Shown in pieces: positions 39,039 to 48,185 of a DNA stretch of 64,000 nucleotides. Position 1 is the stretch's first letter. Each line of letters opens with the position of its first letter. The notes under the pieces are model-generated. The model did not search any database and was not told the DNA's origin. It was given only the letters and a program-made list of their open reading frames with translations. Origin of the DNA: Castellaniella ginsengisoli. GTDB taxonomy: Bacteria; Pseudomonadota; Gammaproteobacteria; Burkholderiales; Burkholderiaceae_B. The translations under genes and the position numbers were made by a program. The stretch lies in assembly GCF_039523235.1 (NCBI RefSeq), contig NZ_BAAAEX010000011.1; one strand, 5' to 3'.

Positions 39039-40699
39039 TCGTGCCGCGCTGCCTGCCCGCCGGCGATGGCGCCGTGCTGGCGGAACTTCGTTCCCTGGAT
39101 GAGACGCTGGCCTTGTTCCAAGCGCTCGGGCAACGGCCGGCCGGCGTCGAGGATGTCGTGCCCGCCGCGCGCACGCTGCTGGTGCTGTTTCGTCCGTCCG
39201 CGCTGACGGCACGGGAGGTGGCCGCTTGGCTGCGGCGGGCCGCCGCAGCGTTGGCCGACGCCCCAGGAGGCGCGCAAGGCGTGCCGTCCGCCGCATCCGA
39301 TGTGCGGCGGGTGGAGATTCCCGTGCGTTATGCGGGCGAGGATCTGGAAGCGGTTGCCGAGCTGATCGGCCTCACGCGCGCCGAACTGATCGAGCGTCAC
39401 ACGGGCAGCGATTACCTGGCGGCCTTCGCGGGTTTTGCGCCGGGTTTCGTCTACCTGGCGGGCGGCGATCCCTGTTTCCATGGCATTCCCCGGCGGGCCG
39501 CGCCGCGTGTGCGCGTCCCGGCGGGGTCCGTGGCCGTGGCGGGGGATTTCAGCGCCGTGTATCCCTCCGACAGCCCCGGCGGCTGGCAATTGCTGGGCGT
39601 GACGCCCTGGCGCATGTGGGACATGGACAGGGCCGAGCCGGCGCTGGTGCGGCCCGGTTTTCGTGTGCGCTTCCGCAACCTGGACGCGGCGGGCGTCGCC
39701 TATAGCCTGCCCGGCGAAAACGCACGCTTGCCGGCTGCCGCGCCAGCGGACCCGGGCGGCGCAGCCGCCGCAGCCGCGCCGCCGGCCTGCTTCGAGGTGC
39801 TGTCTGCGGGGCCCCAAACTCTGGTGCAGGATCTGGGCCGCCCCGGCCTGACCGGCATGGGCGTGTCGCTGTCCGGGGCGTTGGACCGGGGCGCGCTGCG
39901 TGCCGCCAACCGGATCGTCGGCAATCCGGCGGATGCGCCCGCGTTGGAAAATGCCCTGGGCGGACTGCGCCTGGTGTGCCGGGGCCGGGCCGTGGTCGCC
40001 ATCACCGGCGCCCGGGCGGAGATCCGCCTGACGACGGCGGCGGGCATCCGCCTGCCCGCCCCCTTGAGTCAGCCGCTGGCGCTCGATGACGGCGATGAAC
40101 TGCGGATCGGCGCGCCGGACGCCGGCGTGCGCTGCTACGTGGCCGTGCGGGGAGGCTGGAACGCGGCGCTCGTGCTGGGCAGTTGCGCCACCGACACCCT
40201 GGCGGGCATCGGCCCGGCGCCGCTGCGTGCGGGCGACCGGCTGGCGGTGGGCGCGGTGCCGGGCGGCGTGCGCCCCGGTGCCGTCCAGGCCGACGCGGCA
40301 CCGCCGCCGGCTTTGCCCCGGCGCGGCGAACTCGTCACCCTGGAGATCGTCCTGGGGCCGCGCACGGACTGGTTTTCCCCGGAGGCGCTGGACCTGCTCG
40401 CCGAACAGGAGTGGACCGTCACGCCCCAGTCGGACCGGGTCGGCATGCGCCTGGCCGGCGCCGAGCCGCTGACGCGCACCCGCCAGGGAGAACTGCCCAG
40501 CGAGGGGACTGTGGCCGGTGCCATCCAGGTGCCGGCCGGTGGCCAGCCGGTTCTATTCCTGGCCGACCATCCGCTGACCGGCGGCTATCCGGTGATCGGC
40601 GCGGTCATCGGCCGCGACCTGGACCGCGCCGCCCAGATTCCCGTGGGCGCCCGCCTGCGTTTCCGGCCCATCGGGCCCTTCAAGGAAATCCTGCCATGA
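39035..40699 (+). CDS. pxpBC: PxpB-PxpC fusion, 5-oxoprolinase subunits (KipI-KipA)
   Basis: A 554-residue fusion. The N-terminal PxpB/KipI domain (about 1-230) contains RRVEIPVRYAGEDLEAVAE, HTGSDYLAAFAGFAPGFVYL and the SPGGWQLLGVTPWRMWD motif. The C-terminal PxpC/KipA domain (about 245-554) has GPQTLVQDLGRPGLTGMGVS, LENALGG and QSDRVGMRL, plus PVLFLADHPLTGGYPVI. In many bacteria these are separate genes; fused forms are known. It is coupled on both sides (4-bp overlaps with pxpA and the biotin carboxylase gene). Confidence 0.93.
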   Translation: MIVPRCLPAGDGAVLAELRSLDETLALFQALGQRPAGVEDVVPAARTLLVLFRPSALTAREVAAWLRRAAAALADAPGGAQGVPSAASDVRRVEIPVRYAGEDLEAVAELIGLTRAELIERHTGSDYLAAFAGFAPGFVYLAGGDPCFHGIPRRAAPRVRVPAGSVAVAGDFSAVYPSDSPGGWQLLGVTPWRMWDMDRAEPALVRPGFRVRFRNLDAAGVAYSLPGENARLPAAAPADPGGAAAAAAPPACFEVLSAGPQTLVQDLGRPGLTGMGVSLSGALDRGALRAANRIVGNPADAPALENALGGLRLVCRGRAVVAITGARAEIRLTTAAGIRLPAPLSQPLALDDGDELRIGAPDAGVRCYVAVRGGWNAALVLGSCATDTLAGIGPAPLRAGDRLAVGAVPGGVRPGAVQADAAPPPALPRRGELVTLEIVLGPRTDWFSPEALDLLAEQEWTVTPQSDRVGMRLAGAEPLTRTRQGELPSEGTVAGAIQVPAGGQPVLFLADHPLTGGYPVIGAVIGRDLDRAAQIPVGARLRFRPIGPFKEILP

Positions 40700-42459
40700 T
40701 CCGTAAAGTCCTGATCGCCAACCGGGGCGAGATCGCCGTGCGCATCGCACGCGCCTGCGCCGATTATGGCGTGCGTTCGATTGCCGTGTACGCCGACGAC
40801 GATGCCGACGCGCTGCATGTGCGCCTGGCCGACGAGGCCTGGGCGCTGGAGGGCCGCCGGCCCGCCGAAACCTATCTGGACATCGACAAGCTGCTGGCTG
40901 TCGCCAAGCGTTCGGGAGCCGATGCCGTTCATCCGGGCTACGGTTTTCTTTCCGAACGCGCGGAATTTGCGCGCGCCGTCATCGAGGCCGGCCTGGCCTG
41001 GGTCGGCCCGCCGCCCGAAGCCATCGAGGCGCTTGGCGACAAAGTGGCCGCGCGGCGGATCGCCCAGGCCGTGGGCGCACCGTTGGTGGCGGGCACGGAA
41101 GGGCCGGTCGCCAGCGGCGCCGAGGCACTGGCCTTTGCCGAGACGCACGGTCTGCCCATTGCGATCAAGGCGGCTTTCGGCGGCGGCGGGCGCGGCCTGA
41201 AAGTGGCCTGGCGGCTGGATGAAGTGGCCGAGCTGTATGAATCCGCCGTGCGCGAGGCGACGGCCGCCTTCGGCCGGGGGGAGTGTTTCATCGAGCAGTT
41301 CCTCGACCGGCCGCGCCACATCGAGGCGCAGGTGATCGCCGATTCCCATGGGCGGGTGGTGGTGCTGGGCGACCGCGATTGCTCGCTGCAGCGGCGCAAC
41401 CAGAAACTGGTTGAGGAAGCCCCCGCGCCCTTCCTGTCCGACGAGCAGCGCGTCCGCATCCACCAGGCGGCCCGCGATATCTGCGCCCGCGCAGGCTACG
41501 TCAGCGCGGGGACCGTGGAATTTCTGCTGGCGCGCGACGGCCGCATTTCCTTTCTGGAGGTCAATACCCGCCTGCAGGTCGAGCATCCCGTGACCGAAGA
41601 AACCTCCGGCCTGGATCTGGTGGTGGAGCAATTGCGCATCGCAGACGGCCTGCCCCTGTCGATCGAATCCACGCCCGCCCCGCGCGGACACAGCCTGGAG
41701 TTCCGCATCAATGCCGAGGATCCGGGGCGCGGCTATCTGCCGACGCCGGGCCTTATCGCGCGCTTCGCACCGCCTTCCGGGCCGGGCGTGCGGATCGACA
41801 GCGGTGTGGCGTCCGGTTCGCGGGTGCCGGGCATGTTCGATTCCCTGCTCGCCAAGCTGATCGTCAGCGGTTCGACGCGGGAACAGGCCCTGGCCCGCGC
41901 GCGCCGCGCCCTGCGGGAATTCGAGATCGAAGGCGTCGCGTCCGTGCTGCCTTTCCACCGCGCCGTGGTCGACCAGGCCGGTTTCATCGGCCAGCAAGGC
42001 TTCGGCGTGCATACGCGCTGGATCGAAACGGAATTCTCCGTCGATCTGGCCGATTCGCCCAGGCCCCTGCCGCAGGATGCGGCGCCGGTGCGGCGCACCT
42101 TCGTCGAGATCGACGGGCGCCGCGTCTCCCTGGGATTGCCGGCGGACATGTTGGGCGCCGGTGCGGCATTGGCCGCCGGCTTCGCGACGGACGGCGGGGC
42201 TTCCGATGCCGGCGATCCCCCCCCGGATGCCGTGCCCCAGGCCGGTCGCGGCGCGGTGACCGCGCCGATCACGGGCACGCTGCTGTCCTGGCAGATCCAG
42301 ACGGGGGCAACGGTCGAGGAAGGCCAGGTGCTGGCTGTGATGGAAGCGATGAAGATGGAAACCCAGGTGCTGGCGCCCGCGGCGGGCGTACTGCGCCAGG
42401 AGGCGGCGCCGGGCGCTTTCGTCGAGGCCGACGCCCTGCTGGGGCGGATCGAGGGGTAG
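40696..42459 (+). CDS. Biotin carboxylase with C-terminal biotinyl domain
   Basis: A 587-residue protein from the ATG at 40696 (the open frame extends upstream only as a shadow). The biotin carboxylase part (1-450) starts MIRKVLIANRGEIAVRIARA, has the glycine loop GGGGRGLK, and EVNTRLQVEHPVTEE. The C-terminal biotinyl domain has the lysine motif EAMKMET. This is the alpha-subunit layout of acyl-CoA carboxylases, but the matching carboxyltransferase is absent here. It overlaps the pxpBC stop (ATGA), so it belongs to the 5-oxoproline operon. Biotin carboxylases often neighbour pxp genes; their role there is not settled. It is shorter than true acyl-CoA carboxylase alpha chains (about 660). Confidence 0.9.
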   Translation: MIRKVLIANRGEIAVRIARACADYGVRSIAVYADDDADALHVRLADEAWALEGRRPAETYLDIDKLLAVAKRSGADAVHPGYGFLSERAEFARAVIEAGLAWVGPPPEAIEALGDKVAARRIAQAVGAPLVAGTEGPVASGAEALAFAETHGLPIAIKAAFGGGGRGLKVAWRLDEVAELYESAVREATAAFGRGECFIEQFLDRPRHIEAQVIADSHGRVVVLGDRDCSLQRRNQKLVEEAPAPFLSDEQRVRIHQAARDICARAGYVSAGTVEFLLARDGRISFLEVNTRLQVEHPVTEETSGLDLVVEQLRIADGLPLSIESTPAPRGHSLEFRINAEDPGRGYLPTPGLIARFAPPSGPGVRIDSGVASGSRVPGMFDSLLAKLIVSGSTREQALARARRALREFEIEGVASVLPFHRAVVDQAGFIGQQGFGVHTRWIETEFSVDLADSPRPLPQDAAPVRRTFVEIDGRRVSLGLPADMLGAGAALAAGFATDGGASDAGDPPPDAVPQAGRGAVTAPITGTLLSWQIQTGATVEEGQVLAVMEAMKMETQVLAPAAGVLRQEAAPGAFVEADALLGRIEG

Positions 42460-42587
42460 GCCCGGCTGCGGGCGGGAGGTCTCCCTCCGGAGCCGGGGGG
42501 TAAAGACCGGCGCCGTCCCGCCGTAGATGCCGGTACGGGGTCGTCGGTATTGCTTTGCCCGCCGGGCTCCGTGACCGGGATGACGCC

Positions 42588-43058
42588 ATGAACCCACTCG
42601 ATGCCCTGACCTTTTCCGTGCCATCCGCAGCCGGCCCCGAACGTGCCCGCGGCCAGGGGTTCTCGGGGGCCGCTTTCCTGGATGCGCCGGCCTCGTCGCG
42701 GGCCTCGATCTCCGACCTGGGGCGCACGCTGTCCAGGGCGTCCCAGGTTTCCGCCGGCGCCCCGGGCCGTTATCGGGATATCGACGACAGCGATCTGCCC
42801 GAGACCGTCAAGCACCTGTTGCGGATGATCCGGGATCTGCGCGAACGGCTCGCGGAACTGGTGCGGGACCTGCAGGCGGTCCAGGCCGACGAAAGCCTGG
42901 ATCCGGAAACCAGGCGCACCCGCCTGTTGCAGCTCAGGGCGCAGATGAGCGCATTGAATGGCGCGTTGATGTCGGCGACTCAGAAGCTGGCCAGCCTGAT
43001 GCGGGACATGCGACTGGATCAGGCGCAGCAGATGTCCGCCGCTCAATTGGCGCTGTAG
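42588..43058 (+). CDS. Coiled-coil protein, FlxA-like, unknown
   Basis: A 156-residue protein from the ATG at 42588 (in-frame upstream starts lack a good binding site). Residues 1-65 are Ala/Ser/Gly-rich and probably disordered. Residues 70-150 form a long amphipathic helix with heptads (VKHLLRMIRDLRERLAELV and LRAQMSALNGALMSATQKL), resembling FlxA-like proteins. No signal or membrane part. It stands alone between the pxp operon and convergent bioA. Function unknown. Confidence 0.65.
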   Translation: MNPLDALTFSVPSAAGPERARGQGFSGAAFLDAPASSRASISDLGRTLSRASQVSAGAPGRYRDIDDSDLPETVKHLLRMIRDLRERLAELVRDLQAVQADESLDPETRRTRLLQLRAQMSALNGALMSATQKLASLMRDMRLDQAQQMSAAQLAL

Positions 43059-43095
43059 CCAGGCGCCGCCCGGCGACCCTCCGGCCGCCCTTCGA

Positions 43096-44382
43096 TCAGG
43101 CGGGGTGGGCCGCCGCCGATGCGCCGAGCACCTCGCATATCACGCCGGTCAACCGTCGCAGGTCTTCCGGCGGCATCACGAAAGCGGGCGTCAGGTAGAC
43201 GATGCGGCCAAAGGGCCGGATCCATGCGCCCGCTTCCAGGAATGCCCGGCGCAGCGCGGCGGGATCCGGCCGGGATGTCAGTTCGATTGCGCCGATGGCC
43301 CCCATGACGCGGACTTCGCGGACGCCGGGAAGGGCGTTGCAGGGAGCCAGGCCTTCGCGCAGCAGGCCTTCGATCACCCGGACCTGGGCCAGCCTGGGCT
43401 CCGTCTCGAACAGATCCAGCGAAGCCAGCGCGGCGGCGCAGCCCAGCGCATGACCCATGTAGGTCGGCCCGTGCATTAGCGCGTGCGTGGGATCGTCGGA
43501 CCAGAAACCCTCGAAGACGCGCTGGCTGGCCACGGTCGCAGCCAGGGGCAGAGTGCCGCCCGTGAGCGCCTTGGACAAGGTGACGATGTCCGGCCGCACC
43601 CCGGCCTGCTCGAAAGCGAACAGCGATCCGGTGCGCCCGAAGCCGGTGAAGATTTCGTCGAAGATCAGCAGGATGCCGTGGCGGTCGGCCATCTCGCGCA
43701 AGCGCGCAAGTACGGCGGGCGCATGCATTCGCATGCCGCCCGCCCCTTGCACCAGCGGCTCGACCAGGATGGCGGCGACCTGGTCCGCGCGCGCTGCCAG
43801 CCAGGCTTCCAGCATGTCGGCACGCGCCTCGTCCGTGGGGAGTTCGCACAGATCCTGGCGCGCGACGGCGCCGTCGAAGGCGGTATGCATGCCGATGCCG
43901 GGGTCGCAGACCGCCATGGTTCCGAAGGTGTCTCCATGATAGCCGCCGCGAAATGCGAGGATGCGGCGCCGCTGCGGCTCGCCCAGGTTGGACCAGTACT
44001 GCATGGCCATCTTCATGGCCACTTCGACCGAGACGGAGCCCGACTCGGTGAAGAACACGCGGTCCAGGCCCGGCCCGAGCAGGGCGCACAGACGCCGGGC
44101 CAGCGTCAGCGCCGGTTCGTGCACGAGCCCGCCGAACATGACGTGAGGCATGCGCTCCAACTGGGCCTGGACGGCATGGACGATATGCGGATGGTTGTAG
44201 CCGTGGCAGGCCGTCCACCATGAAGCGATGCCGTCGATCAGGACGCGGCCATCGGCCAGTTCGATCCGGCAGCCTTGGGTGCGGGCCACGGGCGCGGGCA
44301 GATCCGCGGTCTTCATCTGGGTATAAGGCAGCCAGATATGGGGGTGGCCGTGCGTCAGCCAGTCGGGGGAAGAGGTGCTCAT
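43096..44382 (-). CDS. bioA: Adenosylmethionine-8-amino-7-oxononanoate transaminase BioA
   Basis: A 428-residue PLP enzyme that makes 7,8-diaminopelargonate from KAPA with SAM as amino donor. Start ATG at 44382. Motifs: WLPYTQMKTADLPAPV, DGIASWWTACHGYNHP, ESGSVSVEVAMKMA, RGGYHGDT, the PLP Asp in LIFDEIFTGFGRTG and the Schiff-base Lys in LSKALTGGTLP. It is divergent from bioF with a 199-bp AT-richer gap that must hold both promoters; I could not find a recognisable BirA or BioR operator there. Confidence 0.94.
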   Translation of the reverse strand: MSTSSPDWLTHGHPHIWLPYTQMKTADLPAPVARTQGCRIELADGRVLIDGIASWWTACHGYNHPHIVHAVQAQLERMPHVMFGGLVHEPALTLARRLCALLGPGLDRVFFTESGSVSVEVAMKMAMQYWSNLGEPQRRRILAFRGGYHGDTFGTMAVCDPGIGMHTAFDGAVARQDLCELPTDEARADMLEAWLAARADQVAAILVEPLVQGAGGMRMHAPAVLARLREMADRHGILLIFDEIFTGFGRTGSLFAFEQAGVRPDIVTLSKALTGGTLPLAATVASQRVFEGFWSDDPTHALMHGPTYMGHALGCAAALASLDLFETEPRLAQVRVIEGLLREGLAPCNALPGVREVRVMGAIGAIELTSRPDPAALRRAFLEAGAWIRPFGRIVYLTPAFVMPPEDLRRLTGVICEVLGASAAAHPA

Positions 44383-44581
44383 GTTTTGTTTCAATTGAAA
44401 GGCAGCCGCCGGAGGCAACAGGAATGACGGCTGGATGCCGCACGCTTGGCGGCAGTTGCAAGGAAAATCGCTTAACTCCGTTATGTTGCGATCGTCTTTC
44501 TAAATGTATTTAAAATCGGTTTATTTTGATCATTTTGATATTATCGCCTCGCCATTGATTTTCAACCAGGAGATATCCGGC

Positions 44582-45766
44582 GTGGCGGCAAACCCATTCG
44601 ACACGCTTTTCGAGCACGGCTTGCGCGAAGCGCAGCGGCTTCACCTGCGCCGTTCGATCCGGGTGTTCGAGCGGGCTGCGCCGGGGCGCAACCTGCTCGA
44701 TGGGCGCGAACTGCTGAACTTCTGCAGCAACGACTACCTCGGGCTGTCCCGGCATCCGGCGCTCGCCTCGCTGGCCTGCGAGCGCATCCGGCAGTATGGG
44801 ACGGGCGCGACCGCCTCGCGCCTGGTCTGCGGCACCGATCCGGCCTGCGCCGCAATCGAGGCTCGGCTCGCCCGCGCCAAGGGCGCGCAGGCCGCGCTGC
44901 TGTTTGCCTCCGGGTGGCAGGCCAATGCGGCGGTCATGCCGGCGCTGTTGCGGGCCTTCGGCCCATCGACCCAGGTGTACGTCGACCGGCTCGTCCATGC
45001 CAGCCTGCATCAGGGTTGCCGGGCGGCGGGGGTCCGGGAGGTCCGTTTTCACCACAATGATCTGGATCATCTCGAAGCCTTGCTGCGCGCGCGGGCCGGG
45101 CGTCCGGGTCGCCGCATCATCGTGACGGAAAGCGTATTCAGCATGGACGGCGACCGGTGCGATGTGGCGGCGCTCGCCGGCCTGGCGGAACGCTATGAAG
45201 CGTTCCTGTACCTGGACGAGGCCCACGCCACGGGCGTGCTGGGGCCGGGCGGCATGGGCTTGTCCGGCCTGGCCGGCGGACGGGTCGATCTGGCGATGGG
45301 CACGTTCAGCAAAGCATTGGGCGGCTTCGGCGCCTACGTCACCGGTTCGCGGGCGTTATGCGATTACCTGGTCAACACCTGTTCCGGATTCATCCATACG
45401 ACGGCCTTGCCGCCCGCCGTGCTGGGCGCCATCGACGCGGCGCTGGATCTCGTCCCCGGGATGCAGGCCGAGCGCGAGGCGCTGGCGGCTGGAGCCGATG
45501 CCCTGCGCGGCGCGCTGCATGCGCTGGGCCTGGAGACCGGCGCGTCGAGCACGCAGATCGTGCCCATCCTGATCGGCGATGAGCGCCGGGCGCTGGCCTT
45601 GAGCCGGGCACTGGAAGCGCGCGGCGTGCTGGCGGCCGCCATCCGCCCGCCGACCGTGCCGCGCGGAACCAGCCGCCTGCGCATCGCGCTCAGCGCGGCG
45701 CACACGCCGGCGGATATCGGCCAATTGCTCGAGGCTTTGTCGCAGGCGCTGGAGGCCGTCGCATGA
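44582..45766 (+). CDS. bioF: 8-amino-7-oxononanoate synthase BioF
   Basis: A 394-residue PLP enzyme joining pimeloyl-ACP and alanine. I chose the GTG at 44582 because AGGAGA lies at the right distance and the length then fits BioF; an ATG at 44504 lacks a binding site and lies in what looks like the promoter. Motifs: NFCSNDYLGLSRHP, the GTGATASRLVCGT loop, LYLDEAHATGVLGPGG and Lys in GTFSKALGGFGAYV. The stop overlaps the next start by 4 bp. Confidence 0.93.
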   Translation: MAANPFDTLFEHGLREAQRLHLRRSIRVFERAAPGRNLLDGRELLNFCSNDYLGLSRHPALASLACERIRQYGTGATASRLVCGTDPACAAIEARLARAKGAQAALLFASGWQANAAVMPALLRAFGPSTQVYVDRLVHASLHQGCRAAGVREVRFHHNDLDHLEALLRARAGRPGRRIIVTESVFSMDGDRCDVAALAGLAERYEAFLYLDEAHATGVLGPGGMGLSGLAGGRVDLAMGTFSKALGGFGAYVTGSRALCDYLVNTCSGFIHTTALPPAVLGAIDAALDLVPGMQAEREALAAGADALRGALHALGLETGASSTQIVPILIGDERRALALSRALEARGVLAAAIRPPTVPRGTSRLRIALSAAHTPADIGQLLEALSQALEAVA

Positions 45767-47331
45767 ACCCCGCCTGGCCGCCGGCCGCAGCCGCGCCGGC
45801 TGGCGGAGCGCCCACGCTCGTGTTCGTGCACGGCTGGGGGTTCGACGCCGGATTCTGGGATGCGGTGCGGACCCGCTTGCAAGCCTGGCCGCAGCGGACG
45901 CTGGAGCGGGGTTATTTTGCTTCGCACCCCATGCCCGACGAGGCTTTGCCCGAGGGGCCGCTGGTGGCGATCGGCCATTCCTTCGGCTATTTGTCCCTGT
46001 TGGCGCAACTGGCGCGGCGGCGTCCGCAGCCTTGCGCCTGGATCTCCATCAACGGCTTCGCCCGCTTCAGCGCGGGCGATGATTTTCCGCACGGCGTGGA
46101 TCCGCGCCTCATGCGGCGCATGCGGTCCCGGCTGGCGGTTGCGCCGGCCGAGGTGGTCGACGAGTTCCGGCGCCGCTGCGGCGCGGCCCCTGCGCAGGCT
46201 GCGCCCTGCCTGTCAATGCTGGCGCGCGATCTGCAGGCGATGCAGGCCCTGGATCTGCGCGACAGCGTCCGCAGGCGCAGCGCGCCCATGCTGGCGCTGG
46301 CGGGCTCGGCGGATCCCATCGTGCCGGTCCGCATGGCGGCGAAGGCCTTGCCTGCCTGCGATATCGACTGGCTGCGCGGCGGCGGGCATCTGCTGCCTCT
46401 GGAAGCCCCGGAATGGTGTGCTGCGCGCATCGCCGGATTCCTCTCCCGCCATGGGTTGGCGCCTGCCGCGCAGGCGGGAAGCCGGGCATCCCGCCCGACC
46501 TTTGCGGCCGGAGAAACCGTTCGCCGTTCGCCCAAGCCCCGATCCAGCGGCATTGGCATGCGTTTCGGCGCGGCGGCGCACGGCTATGACCGCCATGCCG
46601 GTGTGCAGCGCGAAGTCGCCTTCCGGCTGGCGGCGCGGATCGCCCGGCTCGACTTGCCGGCCCGGCCCCGCATTCTGGAAATCGGTTGCGGCACGGGCTT
46701 GCTCACCCGCATGCTGGGGGCGCATTTTTCCGAGGCGGACTGGACGATCACGGACGTCTCTCCCGCCATGCTGGCGCAGGCGCGCCGCCACCTGCGCCTG
46801 GGCGGCGTCAGCCGCTACCAGGTCATGGACGGAGAAGCCCCCCGCCTGGAAGGCGGATCCGGGCGTTTCGACCTGATCTGTTCCAGCATGGCCTTGCAGT
46901 GGTTCGAGGATCCCGCCCGGGGCCTGGCGCGGCTGACGGCGCTGCTGGCGCCGGCCGGGCATCTGGCCGTCGCCCTGCCGGTGGACGGCACATTCGCCGA
47001 ATGGCGCCAAGCGCACGAGGCGGTGGGGCTGTGCCCGCGCATCATCCCTTTCCCGCGCCCCGAATGCTTGCGGATGGCCTGCGAAGACAGGCCGGTGCGG
47101 ATCGAAGTGGAACATCTGGTCGATGAGTGCGGCGGCGCGCTGGCTTTTCTGCGCGGGCTCAAAGGCGTGGGCGCGACGGCGTCGCGGGAGGATTCCCTGC
47201 CCTTGTCCCTGGCGGCCCTGCGCCGCGTGTGCGCCGAATTCGATCGGGCGGGCGGGCGCTGCTCCTATCGGATCGCCTATGGCCTGTGGCGCAGGCCCGG
47301 CGGTCCAGCACACCAGGACACTGTCTCATGA
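45763..47331 (+). CDS. bioHC: BioH-BioC fusion: pimeloyl-ACP esterase and malonyl-ACP methyltransferase
   Basis: A 522-residue fusion of two early biotin enzymes. Residues 15-235 are an alpha/beta hydrolase: FVHGWGFDAGFW, nucleophile Ser73 in GHSFG, the acid in LAGSADPIVPV and His in RGGGHLLPLE. They resemble BioH, which ends pimelate-chain synthesis by cleaving the methyl ester. Residues 262-515 are BioC: FGAAAHGYDRHAGVQREVA, SAM motif LEIGCGTGLLTRML and SSMALQWFEDP. BioC methylates malonyl-ACP at the start. A Pro/Ser/Arg-rich linker joins them. No frameshift is seen. Gene order H before C in one chain is notable. Overlaps bioF and bioD by 4 bp each. Confidence 0.87.
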   Translation: MNPAWPPAAAAPAGGAPTLVFVHGWGFDAGFWDAVRTRLQAWPQRTLERGYFASHPMPDEALPEGPLVAIGHSFGYLSLLAQLARRRPQPCAWISINGFARFSAGDDFPHGVDPRLMRRMRSRLAVAPAEVVDEFRRRCGAAPAQAAPCLSMLARDLQAMQALDLRDSVRRRSAPMLALAGSADPIVPVRMAAKALPACDIDWLRGGGHLLPLEAPEWCAARIAGFLSRHGLAPAAQAGSRASRPTFAAGETVRRSPKPRSSGIGMRFGAAAHGYDRHAGVQREVAFRLAARIARLDLPARPRILEIGCGTGLLTRMLGAHFSEADWTITDVSPAMLAQARRHLRLGGVSRYQVMDGEAPRLEGGSGRFDLICSSMALQWFEDPARGLARLTALLAPAGHLAVALPVDGTFAEWRQAHEAVGLCPRIIPFPRPECLRMACEDRPVRIEVEHLVDECGGALAFLRGLKGVGATASREDSLPLSLAALRRVCAEFDRAGGRCSYRIAYGLWRRPGGPAHQDTVS

Positions 47332-48008
47332 ACGTACCGGCCACCGGCGTGGAAACCTGCCCTGGCGTGTTCGTTACAGGCACCGATACGGATGTGGGCA
47401 AGACCCTGGTGTCGGCGATCCTGGCCAAGGCCTGGGGAGCCGACTACTGGAAGCCTTATCAGACCGGGGTCGCCACCTTGCCGGACGATACCGAAACCGT
47501 CGCGGCGCTGCTGGGTCCGGAGGGCGGGCATGTATTGCATGCGCCCGCCTGCGTGCTGCAGGCGCCGCTGGCGCCGTGGGCGGCGGCCAGGGCCGAAGGC
47601 GTGACGATCGAAATGGCCGGCCTGCGGCCGCCCCGGACGGCCGCGCCTCTTGTGGTGGAGGGCGCGGGCGGCCTGTATGTGCCGGTGGACGATGACCACA
47701 TGATGATCGACCTGGCCGCCCGGCTGGCCTTGCCGGTGGTGCTGGTGGCGCGCAGCACGCTGGGGACGATCAACCACACGCTGCTGAGCTTGCGGGCCTT
47801 GCGGGCGCAGGCCCTGCCGGTGATGGGCGTGGTGATGAACGGCCCGCCGTCGCCGGGCAACCGCGAGGCGCTGGAGCGTTTCGGGCAGGTGCCCGTGATT
47901 GCGGAGATTCCGAGGCTGGAGCGGGTCGATGCGGTCTCGGTCGCCGTTGCCGCCGCCCGCATTCCGGCGTTGGCTGTGCTGGCGCGGGCCGTGCGGCAGG
48001 CGGGTTGA
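47328..48008 (+). CDS. bioD: Dethiobiotin synthetase BioD
   Basis: A 226-residue ATP-dependent enzyme closing the ureido ring of dethiobiotin. The P-loop is FVTGTDTDVGKTLVS, the conserved Lys-Pro is in WKPYQTG and the catalytic region is PLVVEGAGGLYVPV. The ATG at 47328 overlaps the BioC stop. The expected next enzyme, BioB, is not in this cluster and must be elsewhere. The 177 bp after the stop, before cioA, are GC-rich with no clear terminator. Confidence 0.94.
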   Translation: MNVPATGVETCPGVFVTGTDTDVGKTLVSAILAKAWGADYWKPYQTGVATLPDDTETVAALLGPEGGHVLHAPACVLQAPLAPWAAARAEGVTIEMAGLRPPRTAAPLVVEGAGGLYVPVDDDHMMIDLAARLALPVVLVARSTLGTINHTLLSLRALRAQALPVMGVVMNGPPSPGNREALERFGQVPVIAEIPRLERVDAVSVAVAAARIPALAVLARAVRQAG

Positions 48009-48185
48009 GGGCGGGCACCGCCCGCAGGGTCCGGCGGGCGGCGGTTCCGGCGGGCGGCGGCAAGGGATGTCTCCGTCTCCGGCGTGGCGGTCGGGCGACT
48101 GCCATAGGCCATTCTTTCCTGCGCATGAGGCCCGGAATGGAACTTGCTGCAGCATGCCGCCGCTCGATCGGAAGTGGGGGTATTC

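Noticed and set aside
44383..44581. BirA or BioR operator between bioA and bioF
   Set aside because: I looked for TTGTAAACC-type and TTATCTATAA-type palindromes and found no convincing match, so none is listed.
44504..44581. Upstream ATG start for bioF at 44504
   Set aside because: No ribosome-binding site, poor fit to BioF length, and the segment looks like AT-rich promoter DNA.
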